Shown: one piece after another, positions 54,090 through 63,293 of the stretch
How positions within the stretch are numbered: the first letter of the stretch is position 1
Layout: every line of letters starts with the position of its first letter
Source of the DNA: CAXBGS01 sp963975425
GTDB taxonomy: Bacteria > Planctomycetota > Planctomycetia > Pirellulales > Pirellulaceae
DNA: 64,000 nucleotides
Direction of reading: 5' to 3'
NCBI GenBank assembly: GCA_963975425.1
Contig: CAXBGS010000013.1
Coordinates: 62,001-126,000 of the forward strand
Notes under the pieces: model-generated
Told to the model about the DNA's origin: nothing
Database searches by the model: none
The model's input: only the letters and a program-made list of their open reading frames with translations
Translations under genes and position numbers: made by a program

Positions 54090-54740
54090 TCATTCGCTTG
54101 AGTTCGACAGCTCGTCGGCGATGTCTTGCAATCGAACGTCTGTATCCGGGACGTTTTGCCCCAGTCGATCGTTGTCAGCGCCGTCTAGCGGTGATCCGTC
54201 TAGCGGTGATCCGTTTTGGCGTGCTGCATGCCTTTCTTCGTCGGCAAAGTATCGCATCTCTTCCTCAATCTCTCGGCGCAACTCTTCGTTATATTGCGCG
54301 ATCTCTTCTTCGGTTCCTTCCACCAGCAGTGGTACCGGCACTGGTGCGACTTCGGCGCTGGTTTCGTAGACGAATTTTGCTTGCCGATAAAAGACTTGTT
54401 CGCCACGGATGGATTTCTTGTAAACTGCGAACAGGTCGTGAGTCCGAACCGGCAAGCCGCTGCGCCAACTGTAAACCTCCACTAAGTCTTGACCATCCAT
54501 GAAAGTTCGTGAAGGCGATTTGGTGATCAGCGTCTGGACGTCTTGGTTTGTCAACGAGCGAGCAGGCGAATTATTGACTTCCGTAGTACGTTGGACAATT
54601 TTTTGATAAGCGCGATCAACACTAGGTCGAGCGACGCGGTAATCGTACGCGAGCATGCCGACCATGACCGTCAACACCATCAATAGATAGTTCTTACGCC
54701 GCCCCTGATTCGGCGTCGACGATTCTTGTTGACCGGACAT
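54090..54740 (-). CDS. membrane-anchored hypothetical protein
   Basis: ATG 54740 is used (a TTG precedes it). The 216-residue protein has a polar N-terminus (1-16), one transmembrane helix (about 18-33, NYLLMVLTVMVGMLAYDY) and an outward-facing remainder. A charged middle (VEVYSWRSGLPVRTHDLFAVYKK) is followed by a Glu-rich helix (EGTEEEIAQYNEELRREIEEEM, about 140-162, likely coiled coil) and a tail with GSPLDGSPLDG from a 15-bp DNA repeat. No family recognised. It is on the same strand as the UvrA-family gene upstream, whose stop lies 155 bp away. Confidence 0.7.
   Translation of the reverse strand: MSGQQESSTPNQGRRKNYLLMVLTVMVGMLAYDYRVARPSVDRAYQKIVQRTTEVNNSPARSLTNQDVQTLITKSPSRTFMDGQDLVEVYSWRSGLPVRTHDLFAVYKKSIRGEQVFYRQAKFVYETSAEVAPVPVPLLVEGTEEEIAQYNEELRREIEEEMRYFADEERHAARQNGSPLDGSPLDGADNDRLGQNVPDTDVRLQDIADELSNSSE
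54182..54211 (-). repeat. in-frame 15-bp tandem repeat, 2 copies
   Basis: CGTCTAGCGGTGATC occurs back to back in GTCTAGCGGTGATCC phase at about 54182-54196 and 54197-54211, encoding the repeated GSPLD in the C-terminal tail of the membrane protein on the minus strand. Confidence 0.8.
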
Positions 54741-54895
54741 CAATACACCTATGAAAACAGTAGCAATGGGTTAGCTGGCTTACGCATTCGTCACGAATGA
54801 TCGATAACGACCGGCAGCAGTATAGCAAACTGATGAAAACACCGCCGGTCGCCCTCAAACACGCCATAAACGTGTTCGATTAACGCGAAAATGTC

Positions 54896-57799
54896 TCATT
54901 GCCTGCGGCGTTTCGCCAGTTCCCGTAGCACTTCGGCCGTTCGCCCCTGGCCGCTTTGGCTAACCGCTTGGGGTGTGCCTGTGGCAACGACGTTTCCGCC
55001 ATCATCGGCAGCACCGGGCCCCAGGTCGATCAAATGATCAGCAGCCTGCATCAACAACGGATGATGCTCGACGACGACCAGCGCGTGCCCATCGGCCAAC
55101 AGTGCATCGAAACAGTCCACCAAGCGTACGATGTCGGCATCATGAAGACCCGTTGTCGGTTCGTCCATGATAAAGAGTGTTCGTCGACGTTTGGCCGAAG
55201 CCAAGAATGCCGCAAGTTTCAAACGTTGCCCTTCACCGCTGGACAACGTGGTAGCGGGTTGTCCCAGAGTGATGTATTCCAAACCGACATCGATCATTCG
55301 TTTCAGTCGCGCTTGGACTTTTTCGTGGCCACGAAAAAAATGGTACGCCTGTCGGACGGTCATCTGTAACACGTCTGCAATTGACTGATCGCGAAAGCGA
55401 ACGTCCAAGACTTCGTCGCGATACCTCGTGCCTCGGCACTGCGGACACTGCATCGAAACGTCAGCAAGAAACTGCATGTCGACTTCCAGGAATCCGGCGC
55501 CTTCGCATGTTTCACATTGACCTTTCACACCGTTAAAGGTGAAATGGCCGGGGCCGAATCCGCGTGTCCTCGCTTCGACGCTGGCAGCAAACACTTTGCG
55601 AATCGGATCAAAGGCTTTGACATAAGTGACCGGACACGATCGAGCGCTGCGGCTGATGGGGGATTGATCGACTAGTAAGCAATCATCGATCTGGCTCAAA
55701 CCACGGATCGATTGGAATGGCAATGCTTTCTCCGCCTCGCCGTGCTTCCGCTGTTTGATCGCGCCGTACAAGGTGTCTTGCACCAAACTGCTCTTACCGC
55801 TGCCCGAGACACCGGTCACCAAACACAGCACGCCGATCGGGAAATCAACATCGATGTGCTTGAGGTTATGCCCACTGGCGCCCGTCAACGAAATTACACC
55901 CCGGGCAGGTCGCGGTTGGTGGTTGCGCAACGTCCAGCCACGTCGGCCGGACAGAAATTGTCCGGTCAGGCTGTGTTCGTCTTTCAGCAGGTCCTTGGTG
56001 GTACCCTGAAAGACGATCTCGCCGCCGGCTTGCCCGGCTTCCGGACCAATTTCGATCACCTCGTCGGCTTTACGAATGAGCGTTTCATCATGTTCGACCA
56101 CCACGACGGTGTTGCCACGGTCTCGCAGGCCGACGATAGATTTGACAAGCGGCTTTACGTCCGACGGATGCAGTCCCGCGGTCGGTTCGTCGAGTACATA
56201 CAACATGTTGACCAGACTGCTGCCCAACGCGGACGTCAGCGCCACCCGCTGGGTTTCGCCGCCGGAGAGGGTTCGCAGCGTGCGATCCAGTTGCAGATAG
56301 CCCAGTCCAACCGTTTGCAGGTATCCGATTCGATCCCTGATTTGCCGCAGTGGTTCGGCCGCAATTTGTTGTTCTCGCGTTGGCAGTTGCAGAGTCTGGA
56401 AATATCGGTCCGCCTCGTCTGCTTGCATCGTTAAGACATCGGCGATGTTGTTGTCACCAATTTTGTAAGCAAGAGCCTCGGGCTTGTATCGTTTGCCGTG
56501 GCACGTTTCGCAGGTGCGATAGCTACGATATCTGGCGGCAAAAATTCGCACGTGCATCTTGTATTTCTTGCGGTCCAACCACGCAAAAAAACCGTCGAGC
56601 CCGCCGAAATTGCGCTGCGGCACGCCATGCTGGATCAGCTTGAGATGTTTTTTCTTGAGCTTTGAAAAGGGAACGTCGACGGGAATCCCATAGTCGTCGG
56701 CCAATTCCAGCAACTCATGCTTTTCATGTTCGTATGAAGGTGTATTCCAAGGCGCGATCGCTCCTTCGGCCAACGAGAGCTTGCGGTTGGGCACGACCAA
56801 GTCCATGTCAACATCAACGATATCCCCAAAGCCTTCGCATGTCGGACATGCGCCCAGCGGATTGTTAAAATTGAACAATCGCGGCACCGGATCGGGGTAA
56901 TCGATATCGCATTGGTCGCAACGACGATCCCGACTGACGGTCCGGTACTGCCAGAATCGGCCATCGATTTGAACAAGCTTGCCGCCGCCGTTGTTTTCGC
57001 CGCTAGCGGTGCTTTCGTTGCCGGTTGACTCTCGAAGAACGATCGCGGTCCCGTTTCCTTCGGCCATCGCGGTTTCCAGCGACTCGGTCCAACGGGAAAG
57101 TTCGGCAGATTCGCCAAGACGGTCCACAATCGCGATCGAATCGATTCCCTTGCGTCCGACCTTCTTTGCCAAAGCAGCTCGTTCGTCGTCGGCCAGGTGA
57201 AACGTCTGCTGGCCGACGATCAAGCGCAGGTAGCCGGCTTGCTGCAAGCCGAGCAAAATTTCGCTGGCGGCTTGCCGATCGGGCAACCACACGGGAAAAC
57301 CGATCATGGCCTTGCCGCCAAGTCCGTCCGTGGCGGCATCGCGATTGGAAGCGGCCGCATGCATGTCCTCCGCCACCGTCGCCGGGTCGTCGCTTTGCAG
57401 AGGTTCGCCGCATTGGTAACAGTACAACTGCGAAGCCTTGCTAAAGAGCAAACGCAGGTGATCCGCAATCTCGGTTGCGGTGGCGACCGTACTGCGATTC
57501 GTCTTCGACCCACCGGCACGCGTCACCGCGATCGCTGGCGGGATACCTTGAATCTGATCGCAATCCGGTTTGTCCAGCCGCGCCAAGAATTGCCGCGTGT
57601 AAGCCGAGAAACTCTCGATGTAACACCGCTGGCCTTCGGCGTACAACGTATCCAACGCCAACGATGTTTTTCCGCTGCCAGATCGACCACAAATCACCAC
57701 CAACTTTCCGCGAGGAACGTCGACGTCGATGTCTTTCAGATTGTGAACGCGACATCCCCGCACAGAGATGACGTCGGTTGCGCCGGTTCGTGTTGCCAA
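54896..57799 (-). CDS. uvrA: UvrA-family excision-repair ATPase (UvrA or UvrA paralogue)
   Basis: DNA-damage-recognition ATPase, cytoplasmic, 967 residues. The only start that keeps the conserved N-terminus is TTG 57799. First ABC half: Walker A GRSGSGKTS (38-46, Lys44), ABC signature LSGGETQR, and VLDEPTAGLHPSD as Walker B. Second half: GVSGSGKSS, signature LSSGEGQR instead of LSGGEAQR, and IMDEPTTGLHDAD. Zinc-binding pairs are present: CYQCG, CDQC plus CPTC, CETCHG, and CETC plus CPQC. The UvrB-binding and insertion regions appear retained. The altered second signature and the SRSARSCPVTYVKAF segment suggest a paralogous UvrA class. It is divergent from ligA with a 128-bp gap. Confidence 0.88.
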   Translation of the reverse strand: MATRTGATDVISVRGCRVHNLKDIDVDVPRGKLVVICGRSGSGKTSLALDTLYAEGQRCYIESFSAYTRQFLARLDKPDCDQIQGIPPAIAVTRAGGSKTNRSTVATATEIADHLRLLFSKASQLYCYQCGEPLQSDDPATVAEDMHAAASNRDAATDGLGGKAMIGFPVWLPDRQAASEILLGLQQAGYLRLIVGQQTFHLADDERAALAKKVGRKGIDSIAIVDRLGESAELSRWTESLETAMAEGNGTAIVLRESTGNESTASGENNGGGKLVQIDGRFWQYRTVSRDRRCDQCDIDYPDPVPRLFNFNNPLGACPTCEGFGDIVDVDMDLVVPNRKLSLAEGAIAPWNTPSYEHEKHELLELADDYGIPVDVPFSKLKKKHLKLIQHGVPQRNFGGLDGFFAWLDRKKYKMHVRIFAARYRSYRTCETCHGKRYKPEALAYKIGDNNIADVLTMQADEADRYFQTLQLPTREQQIAAEPLRQIRDRIGYLQTVGLGYLQLDRTLRTLSGGETQRVALTSALGSSLVNMLYVLDEPTAGLHPSDVKPLVKSIVGLRDRGNTVVVVEHDETLIRKADEVIEIGPEAGQAGGEIVFQGTTKDLLKDEHSLTGQFLSGRRGWTLRNHQPRPARGVISLTGASGHNLKHIDVDFPIGVLCLVTGVSGSGKSSLVQDTLYGAIKQRKHGEAEKALPFQSIRGLSQIDDCLLVDQSPISRSARSCPVTYVKAFDPIRKVFAASVEARTRGFGPGHFTFNGVKGQCETCEGAGFLEVDMQFLADVSMQCPQCRGTRYRDEVLDVRFRDQSIADVLQMTVRQAYHFFRGHEKVQARLKRMIDVGLEYITLGQPATTLSSGEGQRLKLAAFLASAKRRRTLFIMDEPTTGLHDADIVRLVDCFDALLADGHALVVVEHHPLLMQAADHLIDLGPGAADDGGNVVATGTPQAVSQSGQGRTAEVLRELAKRRRQ

Positions 57800-57927
57800 A
57801 AATCAACTATGCCAAAAGTATCGAGAAACCTGAAAGCGGCTCGGGTGTCGACAGCGTCGCTTGCGGCCAGCCACTTCAATCGCCAACATACTCGTTTTTG
57901 CAACTTTCCGCTTCCACCGAATGCCAA

Positions 57928-59985
57928 ATGCCTGATTCTGCATCCGATCGCGCCGAACAGCTTCGCAAGGAAATCCGGCGTCTGGACCACCTCTACTACG
58001 TCGAAGCGACACCGGCGGTCACTGACCTGCAATACGATCGGCTGCTGGAAGAACTGAAACAGCTAGAAACCGAGCATCCAGAACTGCAAACCGCCGATTC
58101 GCCGACCCAGCGTGTCGGGGATGCACCGGTCGAATACCTGGAACAAGTCGCCCACCGTGTTCCGATGCTCTCGATCGACAACACGTACAGCCGCGAAGAA
58201 TTACAGGCGTATTTTGACCGCACAGAAAAATTGTTGGAAAACGAAAAAATCCAGTGGGTCATGGAGTTCAAAATCGATGGCGTCGCCGCGTCGGTTCGAT
58301 ACGAGGACGGCAAGATGGTCCTGGCGTTGACTCGCGGCAACGGCCAAGTCGGCGACGATATTACGCACAACATTCGTACCGTTCGCGACTTGCCGTTAAA
58401 AATGCGGACGTCAAAAAAAGTTGCCACTCCGAAAGTGCTGGAAGTCCGCGGCGAAGTCTACATGACCAACGCCGACTTGGCCGACCTGAACCTGCGCCAG
58501 ATCGAATCCGGCAGCGAACCCTACAAAAACACGCGAAATGTTACGGCGGGAACGATACGATTGCTCGATCCGTCGATCGCAGCCGAGCGAAACTTGCGTT
58601 TCTTCTGTCATGGCGTCGGCGAAACGGAAGGCCTGCAGGCCAATAACCACATGGAATTTTTGGCCGAGGTCGGCGAACTGGGGATTCCGCCGACGCCGCA
58701 AGTTCGCTTGCTCGACGGCAGCGCCGCGGTGATGGATGCCGTCGCGGAACTCGAAGAAGACATGCCGGACCTGCCGTTCGAAGTCGACGGCATCGTTTTC
58801 AAGGTCAACGACTTTGCCCAGCGAGAACGATTGGGAATGCGCAGCAAAAGCCCACGTTGGCTGATTGCCTATAAGTTCGAACGCTACGAAGCGATCACAC
58901 AACTGGAATCGATCACCGTGCAAGTCGGCAAGACAGGCGCGATCACGCCGGTTGCGAACCTGAAACCCGTCGATATCGCCGACACCACCGTATCGCGGGC
59001 ATCGCTGCACAACGCCGATGAAATCGAACGTCTGGATGTGCGCGTCGGCGATACCGTCGTTGTCGAAAAAGCCGGAAAGATTATCCCCAAGGTCGTTCGC
59101 GTCGAAAAACACTTGCGACAGGACCGCTTGCCCAAATACGAGTTTCCCAAGCACTGCCCCGAGTGTGATACCGAACTGGTTCGCGACGAAGGCGGCGTGT
59201 ATATCCGATGCCCAAATCCTCAGTGCCCCGCTCAGTTGAAACAGCGTTTGATCTATTTCGGCAGCCGGCCGGGCATGGACATCGATGGCTTGGGCGAAGA
59301 AGTCGTTGACCTGCTCGTTGGCCGCGACGTGGTGAGATCGTACGCCGATCTGTACCGATTGGATGTTGATCGGATCGCCGATTTAAATTGGCTGCGTAAG
59401 CGAAAAGGCAAGGACGGCAAAGAGATCGAAGTTCAAGTCGGACAGGCCAACGCGAACAAGATCGTGGCGGGCATTAACGCCAGTCGCGATCGCGGACTTG
59501 CCCGCGTGCTTTCATCCATCTCAATCCGGCACGTCGGCCCGCGAGTTGCGCAGTTAATCACACACAAGTACAACACGTTAGAAAAACTTTATTCCGCAAC
59601 GGCGGAAGACTTGGCGTCGATCCACGAAATCGGTGACGCCATTGCCAAGAGCGTCTCTGAATTCTGTCACAGCGAAGTCGGCCAGAAAACGCTCAGTGAA
59701 CTAGAATCGGTGGGCGTCAAAATGGACGATCCCCTGCCGGTCCCCGATGACGACTTGCCGCTCAGCGGTAAATCGATCGTGGTCACGGGAACGCTCAAGC
59801 ATTACAAGCGCGATGAAATCAAAAAGCTCATCCAACAACTTGGCGGTCGCGCCTCCAGCAGCATCAGCAAGAACACCGACTTCCTGGTAGCCGGCGAAAA
59901 GGCGGGCAGCAAACTCGACAAGGCAAAAAAGTTAGGCGTTGAGATTCTAAGCGAAGAAGAATTTCAAAAACTGGCTGAAAGCTAG
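57928..59985 (+). CDS. ligA: NAD-dependent DNA ligase LigA
   Basis: It seals nicks in DNA using NAD+. The frame is open from 57778, but ATG 57928 gives the expected N-terminus (MPDSASDRAEQLRKEIRRLD) with the Ia domain YYVEATPAVTDLQYDRLLEEL. The adenylation motif KIDG has Lys115 as the nucleophile. OB-fold, zinc finger (CPEC near 411-414, CPNPQCP near 429-435), helix-hairpin-helix repeats (LARVLSSISIRHVG, LASIHEIGDAIA) and a C-terminal BRCT domain (about 608-685: LPLSGKSIVVTGTLK, FLVAGEKAGSKLDKAKKLG) are all there in order. Length 685, normal for LigA. Divergent from the UvrA-family gene. Confidence 0.95.
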   Translation: MPDSASDRAEQLRKEIRRLDHLYYVEATPAVTDLQYDRLLEELKQLETEHPELQTADSPTQRVGDAPVEYLEQVAHRVPMLSIDNTYSREELQAYFDRTEKLLENEKIQWVMEFKIDGVAASVRYEDGKMVLALTRGNGQVGDDITHNIRTVRDLPLKMRTSKKVATPKVLEVRGEVYMTNADLADLNLRQIESGSEPYKNTRNVTAGTIRLLDPSIAAERNLRFFCHGVGETEGLQANNHMEFLAEVGELGIPPTPQVRLLDGSAAVMDAVAELEEDMPDLPFEVDGIVFKVNDFAQRERLGMRSKSPRWLIAYKFERYEAITQLESITVQVGKTGAITPVANLKPVDIADTTVSRASLHNADEIERLDVRVGDTVVVEKAGKIIPKVVRVEKHLRQDRLPKYEFPKHCPECDTELVRDEGGVYIRCPNPQCPAQLKQRLIYFGSRPGMDIDGLGEEVVDLLVGRDVVRSYADLYRLDVDRIADLNWLRKRKGKDGKEIEVQVGQANANKIVAGINASRDRGLARVLSSISIRHVGPRVAQLITHKYNTLEKLYSATAEDLASIHEIGDAIAKSVSEFCHSEVGQKTLSELESVGVKMDDPLPVPDDDLPLSGKSIVVTGTLKHYKRDEIKKLIQQLGGRASSSISKNTDFLVAGEKAGSKLDKAKKLGVEILSEEEFQKLAES

Positions 59986-60018
59986 CACGCAGTCTCGACG
60001 TCAATCGCTCGAGTATCG

Positions 60019-61275
60019 TCACACTCGGCGGCGCCTGCGTCCGCTGCGGGCAAACTTTTCTCGTACCTCTTTGATGGCTTCGACCAACTGGCCTGCCTCG
60101 TCCATGGTGTTGTAAAGGTAAAAACTTGCTCGCGTCGATGCGCTAATCTTTAGCGATTTATGCAGCGGCATGGTGCAGTGGTGTCCCGCCCGCACCGCAA
60201 TGCCTCTTGTGTCCAAGTGCTGCGAGACGTCATGCGCGTGAACGCCGTCAACCACGAAACTGACGATGCCAACCTTATGATCGGCATCGGGACCGATGAT
60301 GCGCACGCCGTCGACTTCACGCAGCGCACCATCGGCGAACCGGCACAATTCGCGTTCGTGGGCATGTATGTTCGGCATGCCGATCTTGCTGAGGTACTCG
60401 ATTGCCGCGGCAAGTCCGATCGCTTCGGTGATCGGCGGCGTGCCGGCCTCGAACTTTTCCGGCAACTCGTGCGGCTCGAATTCGTCCGTCGTGACGCGCA
60501 GTATCATTCCCCCGCCACCGAGAAACGGTGGCATCGCGTCGAGAACCGATTCTTTCCCGTGCAGCACGCCAATTCCACTCGGGCCGCACAGCTTGTGGCC
60601 GCTGAATACGACAAAGTCCGCGTCCCACTGCTGGACGTCGATCTGCTGGTGCGGGGCAGCCTGTGCTGCATCAATCAAGACCGCCGCACCGTGATCGTGG
60701 CCAAGCCTGGTCCAACGCTGTACCGGAAATTCAGAGCCCAACACGTTACTGGCCGCGGTGAACGCAAACATCTTTGGCTTCAGTCGACCGAGCGCTTCGG
60801 CGACCACATCATCTTGGATCAAGTAATCATCACCGAGCGGCAGAAATTCGATCCGGCAACCGGTTCGCTGGGCAAGCTGATGCCAGGGAACGATGTTGGC
60901 GTGGTGCTCCGCGATTGTCAGCAAAATCACGTCGCCCGCCCCCACGTTCGCATCACCCCACGTTCGGCTAACGGTATTGACGGCCGCGGTCGCGCCGGCG
61001 GTAAAAATAACCTCGCGATGCGAAGCGGCGTTTAGAAACTCGGCGACCGTCCGGCGCGACTGTTCGTACCGATCGGTCGCTTCTTCGCTAAGGGTGTGAA
61101 TCCCGCGGTGAACGTTGGCGTAATGACTTGCATAGAAGTCCGACATGGCGTCGATCACAGCAGCAGGTCGCTGTGAACTGGCGGCGCTATCCAAGAACAC
61201 CAACGGCGCACCACTGGCGGCATTGCGAGAAAGAATCGGAAAGTCGTCGCGGATGCCAACTGGCAGAAGACTCAT
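60019..61275 (-). CDS. sufS: SufS-type cysteine desulfurase
   Basis: PLP-dependent enzyme that takes sulfur from cysteine for Fe-S cluster assembly; cytoplasmic, 418 residues, ATG 61275. Visible: the N-terminal RDDFPIL and FLDSAASSQRP, HRGIHTLSEEAT near 57-68, the PLP lysine Lys228 in SGHKLCGPSG, ligand region EHHANIVPWH near 123-132, FLGGGGMI near 251-258, FEAGTPPI, and catalytic Cys367 in RAGHHCTMPLH. These fit SufS (group II) rather than IscS. A nifU/sufU-type scaffold gene lies upstream on the same strand, separated by a 360-bp region with a tandem repeat. Confidence 0.94.
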   Translation of the reverse strand: MSLLPVGIRDDFPILSRNAASGAPLVFLDSAASSQRPAAVIDAMSDFYASHYANVHRGIHTLSEEATDRYEQSRRTVAEFLNAASHREVIFTAGATAAVNTVSRTWGDANVGAGDVILLTIAEHHANIVPWHQLAQRTGCRIEFLPLGDDYLIQDDVVAEALGRLKPKMFAFTAASNVLGSEFPVQRWTRLGHDHGAAVLIDAAQAAPHQQIDVQQWDADFVVFSGHKLCGPSGIGVLHGKESVLDAMPPFLGGGGMILRVTTDEFEPHELPEKFEAGTPPITEAIGLAAAIEYLSKIGMPNIHAHERELCRFADGALREVDGVRIIGPDADHKVGIVSFVVDGVHAHDVSQHLDTRGIAVRAGHHCTMPLHKSLKISASTRASFYLYNTMDEAGQLVEAIKEVREKFARSGRRRRRV

Positions 61276-61635
61276 GTGGGCTCAGACAATTGTGAGGCTG
61301 AAGGATAGAACAAGAGACGGCAACGATCGGGGTGCCATGGCGAGGATCGATTCAGACAAAGTGGCCAGCCCAATTGATCAAACAGGCAGGCGATCAAACA
61401 GACAGGCGATGAAACGGACAGGCGATCAAGCGGACAGGCGATGAAACGGAATGGCTTTCGTTCGGACGGACAGGCTTTCCCACGGATCGATACAGTGAGT
61501 GCAAACCGCGACGGAATCAGTGCGGGCAAACGGACGGATTGCGACGCAATGCGATGTCCAAACGGCGCACCGCTTACGCCGGCCTACCAAACCAGCTGCT
61601 CAAACCCGCCGAGCAGTTGAGACGACGGACCGAGG
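61276..61635. other. 360-bp intergenic region with a 16-bp tandem repeat
   Basis: No gene supported. It holds the 16-bp repeat at 61388-61451; the sequence on both sides has no recognised element. Confidence 0.6.
61388..61451. repeat. 16-bp tandem repeat, 4 copies
   Basis: Units start with AGGCGAT at 61388, 61404, 61420 and 61436: AGGCGATCAAACAGAC and close variants (CAAGC, GAAAC). A partial copy (GATCAAACAGGC) precedes it near 61376. Confidence 0.9.
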
Positions 61636-62091
61636 TTAGGATTCTTCGCTGAGGCTAGGGCCACCAAAGTTCGGATCGCCCGCGTCATCATCCGCTTCAT
61701 CGCCCGCATCCGTTGGTGAATGAACCGCAGTCTGCAAGACCCGCCACGAGAGCAGGCAACACTTTTGACGATTGGGCGTCAATTTGGGTCCAAACAATTC
61801 CAGCATGTCGTTGGCGGAAAACGATTTCAGTTCTTCCAGCGTCTTGCCTTCGATCTTTTCAATCAGCATCGATGCCGACGCTTGGCTGATCACGCATCCG
61901 TCGCCTTCAAACCAAGCTTCTTCCACCTTGCCGTCGTCGGAAAGCCGCAAATCGATGTGGATCACGTCGCCACACAGCGGATTGTCGGCCTCGTGGGCGT
62001 GAGTCGCCGAATCCAAAGCCCCTCGGTGATATGGATCCTCGTAGTGATCCAAGACGTGTTCTTCGTAAATGTCTTGTTCGTTGGGCGACAT
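61636..62091 (-). CDS. sufU: SufU/NifU-N type Fe-S cluster scaffold or sulfur acceptor
   Basis: It assists SufS in Fe-S cluster assembly. The ATG at 62091 is used (a TTG just upstream is an alternative). The 151-residue product carries the conserved cysteines: NPLCGD with Cys40, GCVISQASAS with Cys66, and RQKCCLLSW with Cys111/Cys112. The doubled Cys after Lys is slightly unusual but keeps the ligand. The insert typical of SufU between the second and third Cys (LEELKSFSANDMLELFG) is present. An acidic tail (DAGDEADDDAGD) ends the protein. Located upstream of sufS in the same direction. Confidence 0.9.
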   Translation of the reverse strand: MSPNEQDIYEEHVLDHYEDPYHRGALDSATHAHEADNPLCGDVIHIDLRLSDDGKVEEAWFEGDGCVISQASASMLIEKIEGKTLEELKSFSANDMLELFGPKLTPNRQKCCLLSWRVLQTAVHSPTDAGDEADDDAGDPNFGGPSLSEES

Positions 62092-62428
62092 CAAATATAG
62101 CTGGTCGAATGCGTAAGGATGAATTGGGCCGCGACCTTGGAAAGCCGCCCGCTATTTAAGTCTACGCACGTTGTCAAAAATCGGGGAGTCCCCGTCGAGT
62201 CAGAATCGAGGAATTGGCTGACCCGGTTCGTGTGCAATTGGGGCAATGGAAAGCGAGTCCCTCGTCCATCACTCGGCGAGAAAAAGGGCCCCAAGACCAC
62301 GAAAGCCGCGACTGGGCTTGCCCTGGTTTTCGCTGGCGTGCTAGTGACCAAGGGTACCGTCATCGGGTGTGATTGCGCCGATGCCGGTCAACCCGTCTCA
62401 ACACGCTCCGTCTGTGGAGGAATGTTTC
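62092..62428. other. 337-bp divergent intergenic region
   Basis: It separates sufU (minus) from flgF (plus) and must hold both promoters. A short dyad, CGGGGAGTCCCCG, is at 62182-62194. A sigma-54 or sigma-28 type flagellar promoter was looked for by eye but not found convincingly. No gene is supported. Confidence 0.5.
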
Positions 62429-63181
62429 ATGCCATACGGTGTCTACCTGTCTGCATCGGGTGCTCACGCACAAAGCCACCGCATGAAGGTGCTGAGCAAC
62501 AATTTGGCAAACGTCGACACGCCCGGATTCAAGCCTCAAGAGACCATTCTGCAATCGCGTTTCGCACAACTGATCGAAGACGGCGTGGTTCCGGAAGGCG
62601 TTGGCGGCGCCGATGACATCGGTGGCGGCGTGACGATCCAAAAAGCGCAGACCGAATTTTCCGTCGGCCCGGTAAAGAAATCTGGTCGTGAAACTGACTT
62701 CGCCATCAATGACCCGTCCTCGTTCTTTGTCGTCCAACAAGGCGACCAACAATTATTGACTCGCGCTGGCGATTTTCTATTCAACGCACAAGGACAACTC
62801 GTCAATCAGAACGGCAACCTCGTCCTGAATAGCGACGGCGGCGAAATCCGGATTGACGGAAACTTGCCATTCAACGTCGGCCCGGAAGGCCGAATCCAAC
62901 AGGGCGGCGCTCAGTGGGAATTGATGCTGGCCAAACCAAAGAATCTGGGGGATCTGTCCCATATCGGTGGCAGCCTCTTCAAACCGCTCGCCGACTTTGA
63001 CCTTGTCCCCAGAGGCGAGCGAAAGGTAGTAGCAGGGATGCTGGAACATTCCGCCGTCAGCCCGACGTCCGCGATGATGGAACTGATCGAAACCTCGCGG
63101 GCGTACGAAGCCAATGTGCGGATGATCCAAAACCAAGACACTGTGATGGGAACTTTGATCGGCCGGATGCTGACGCAGTAA
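62429..63181 (+). CDS. flgF: flagellar basal-body rod protein FlgF-like
   Basis: Proximal rod/hook-family protein of the flagellum, 250 residues. The ATG at 62429 has GGAGG 8 nt upstream, which decides it over 62369. N-terminal FlgBCD-type domain: SASGAHAQSHRMKVLSNNLANVDTPGFKP (the conserved NNLAN at 28-32 of that pattern). The middle has FFVVQQGDQQLLTRAGDF. The C-terminal helix MMELIETSRAYEANVRMIQNQD is the coiled-coil that packs in the rod. Rod proteins lack a signal peptide and leave by the flagellar type III system. The next gene is flgG, 112 bp downstream. Confidence 0.88.
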   Translation: MPYGVYLSASGAHAQSHRMKVLSNNLANVDTPGFKPQETILQSRFAQLIEDGVVPEGVGGADDIGGGVTIQKAQTEFSVGPVKKSGRETDFAINDPSSFFVVQQGDQQLLTRAGDFLFNAQGQLVNQNGNLVLNSDGGEIRIDGNLPFNVGPEGRIQQGGAQWELMLAKPKNLGDLSHIGGSLFKPLADFDLVPRGERKVVAGMLEHSAVSPTSAMMELIETSRAYEANVRMIQNQDTVMGTLIGRMLTQ

Positions 63182-63293
63182 CGATTCGCCCAACCCGAAT
63201 CCAAACCTGACGGTCCGTCCGAATCGACCTGCCATTGCCTCGCGAAAATACAGCTAACGCCGAAGCGTACCATTCACCGAAAGGGACGAACAA

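Noticed and set aside
61388..61451. CRISPR or attachment site from the 16-bp repeat
   Set aside because: No spacers, no integrase, no tRNA gene nearby.
62119..62616. 165-codon open frame on the plus strand overlapping the flgF start
   Set aside because: Low-complexity, Arg/Lys/Gly-rich translation with no signal or domain; flgF has a clear ribosome site and N-terminus in another frame.
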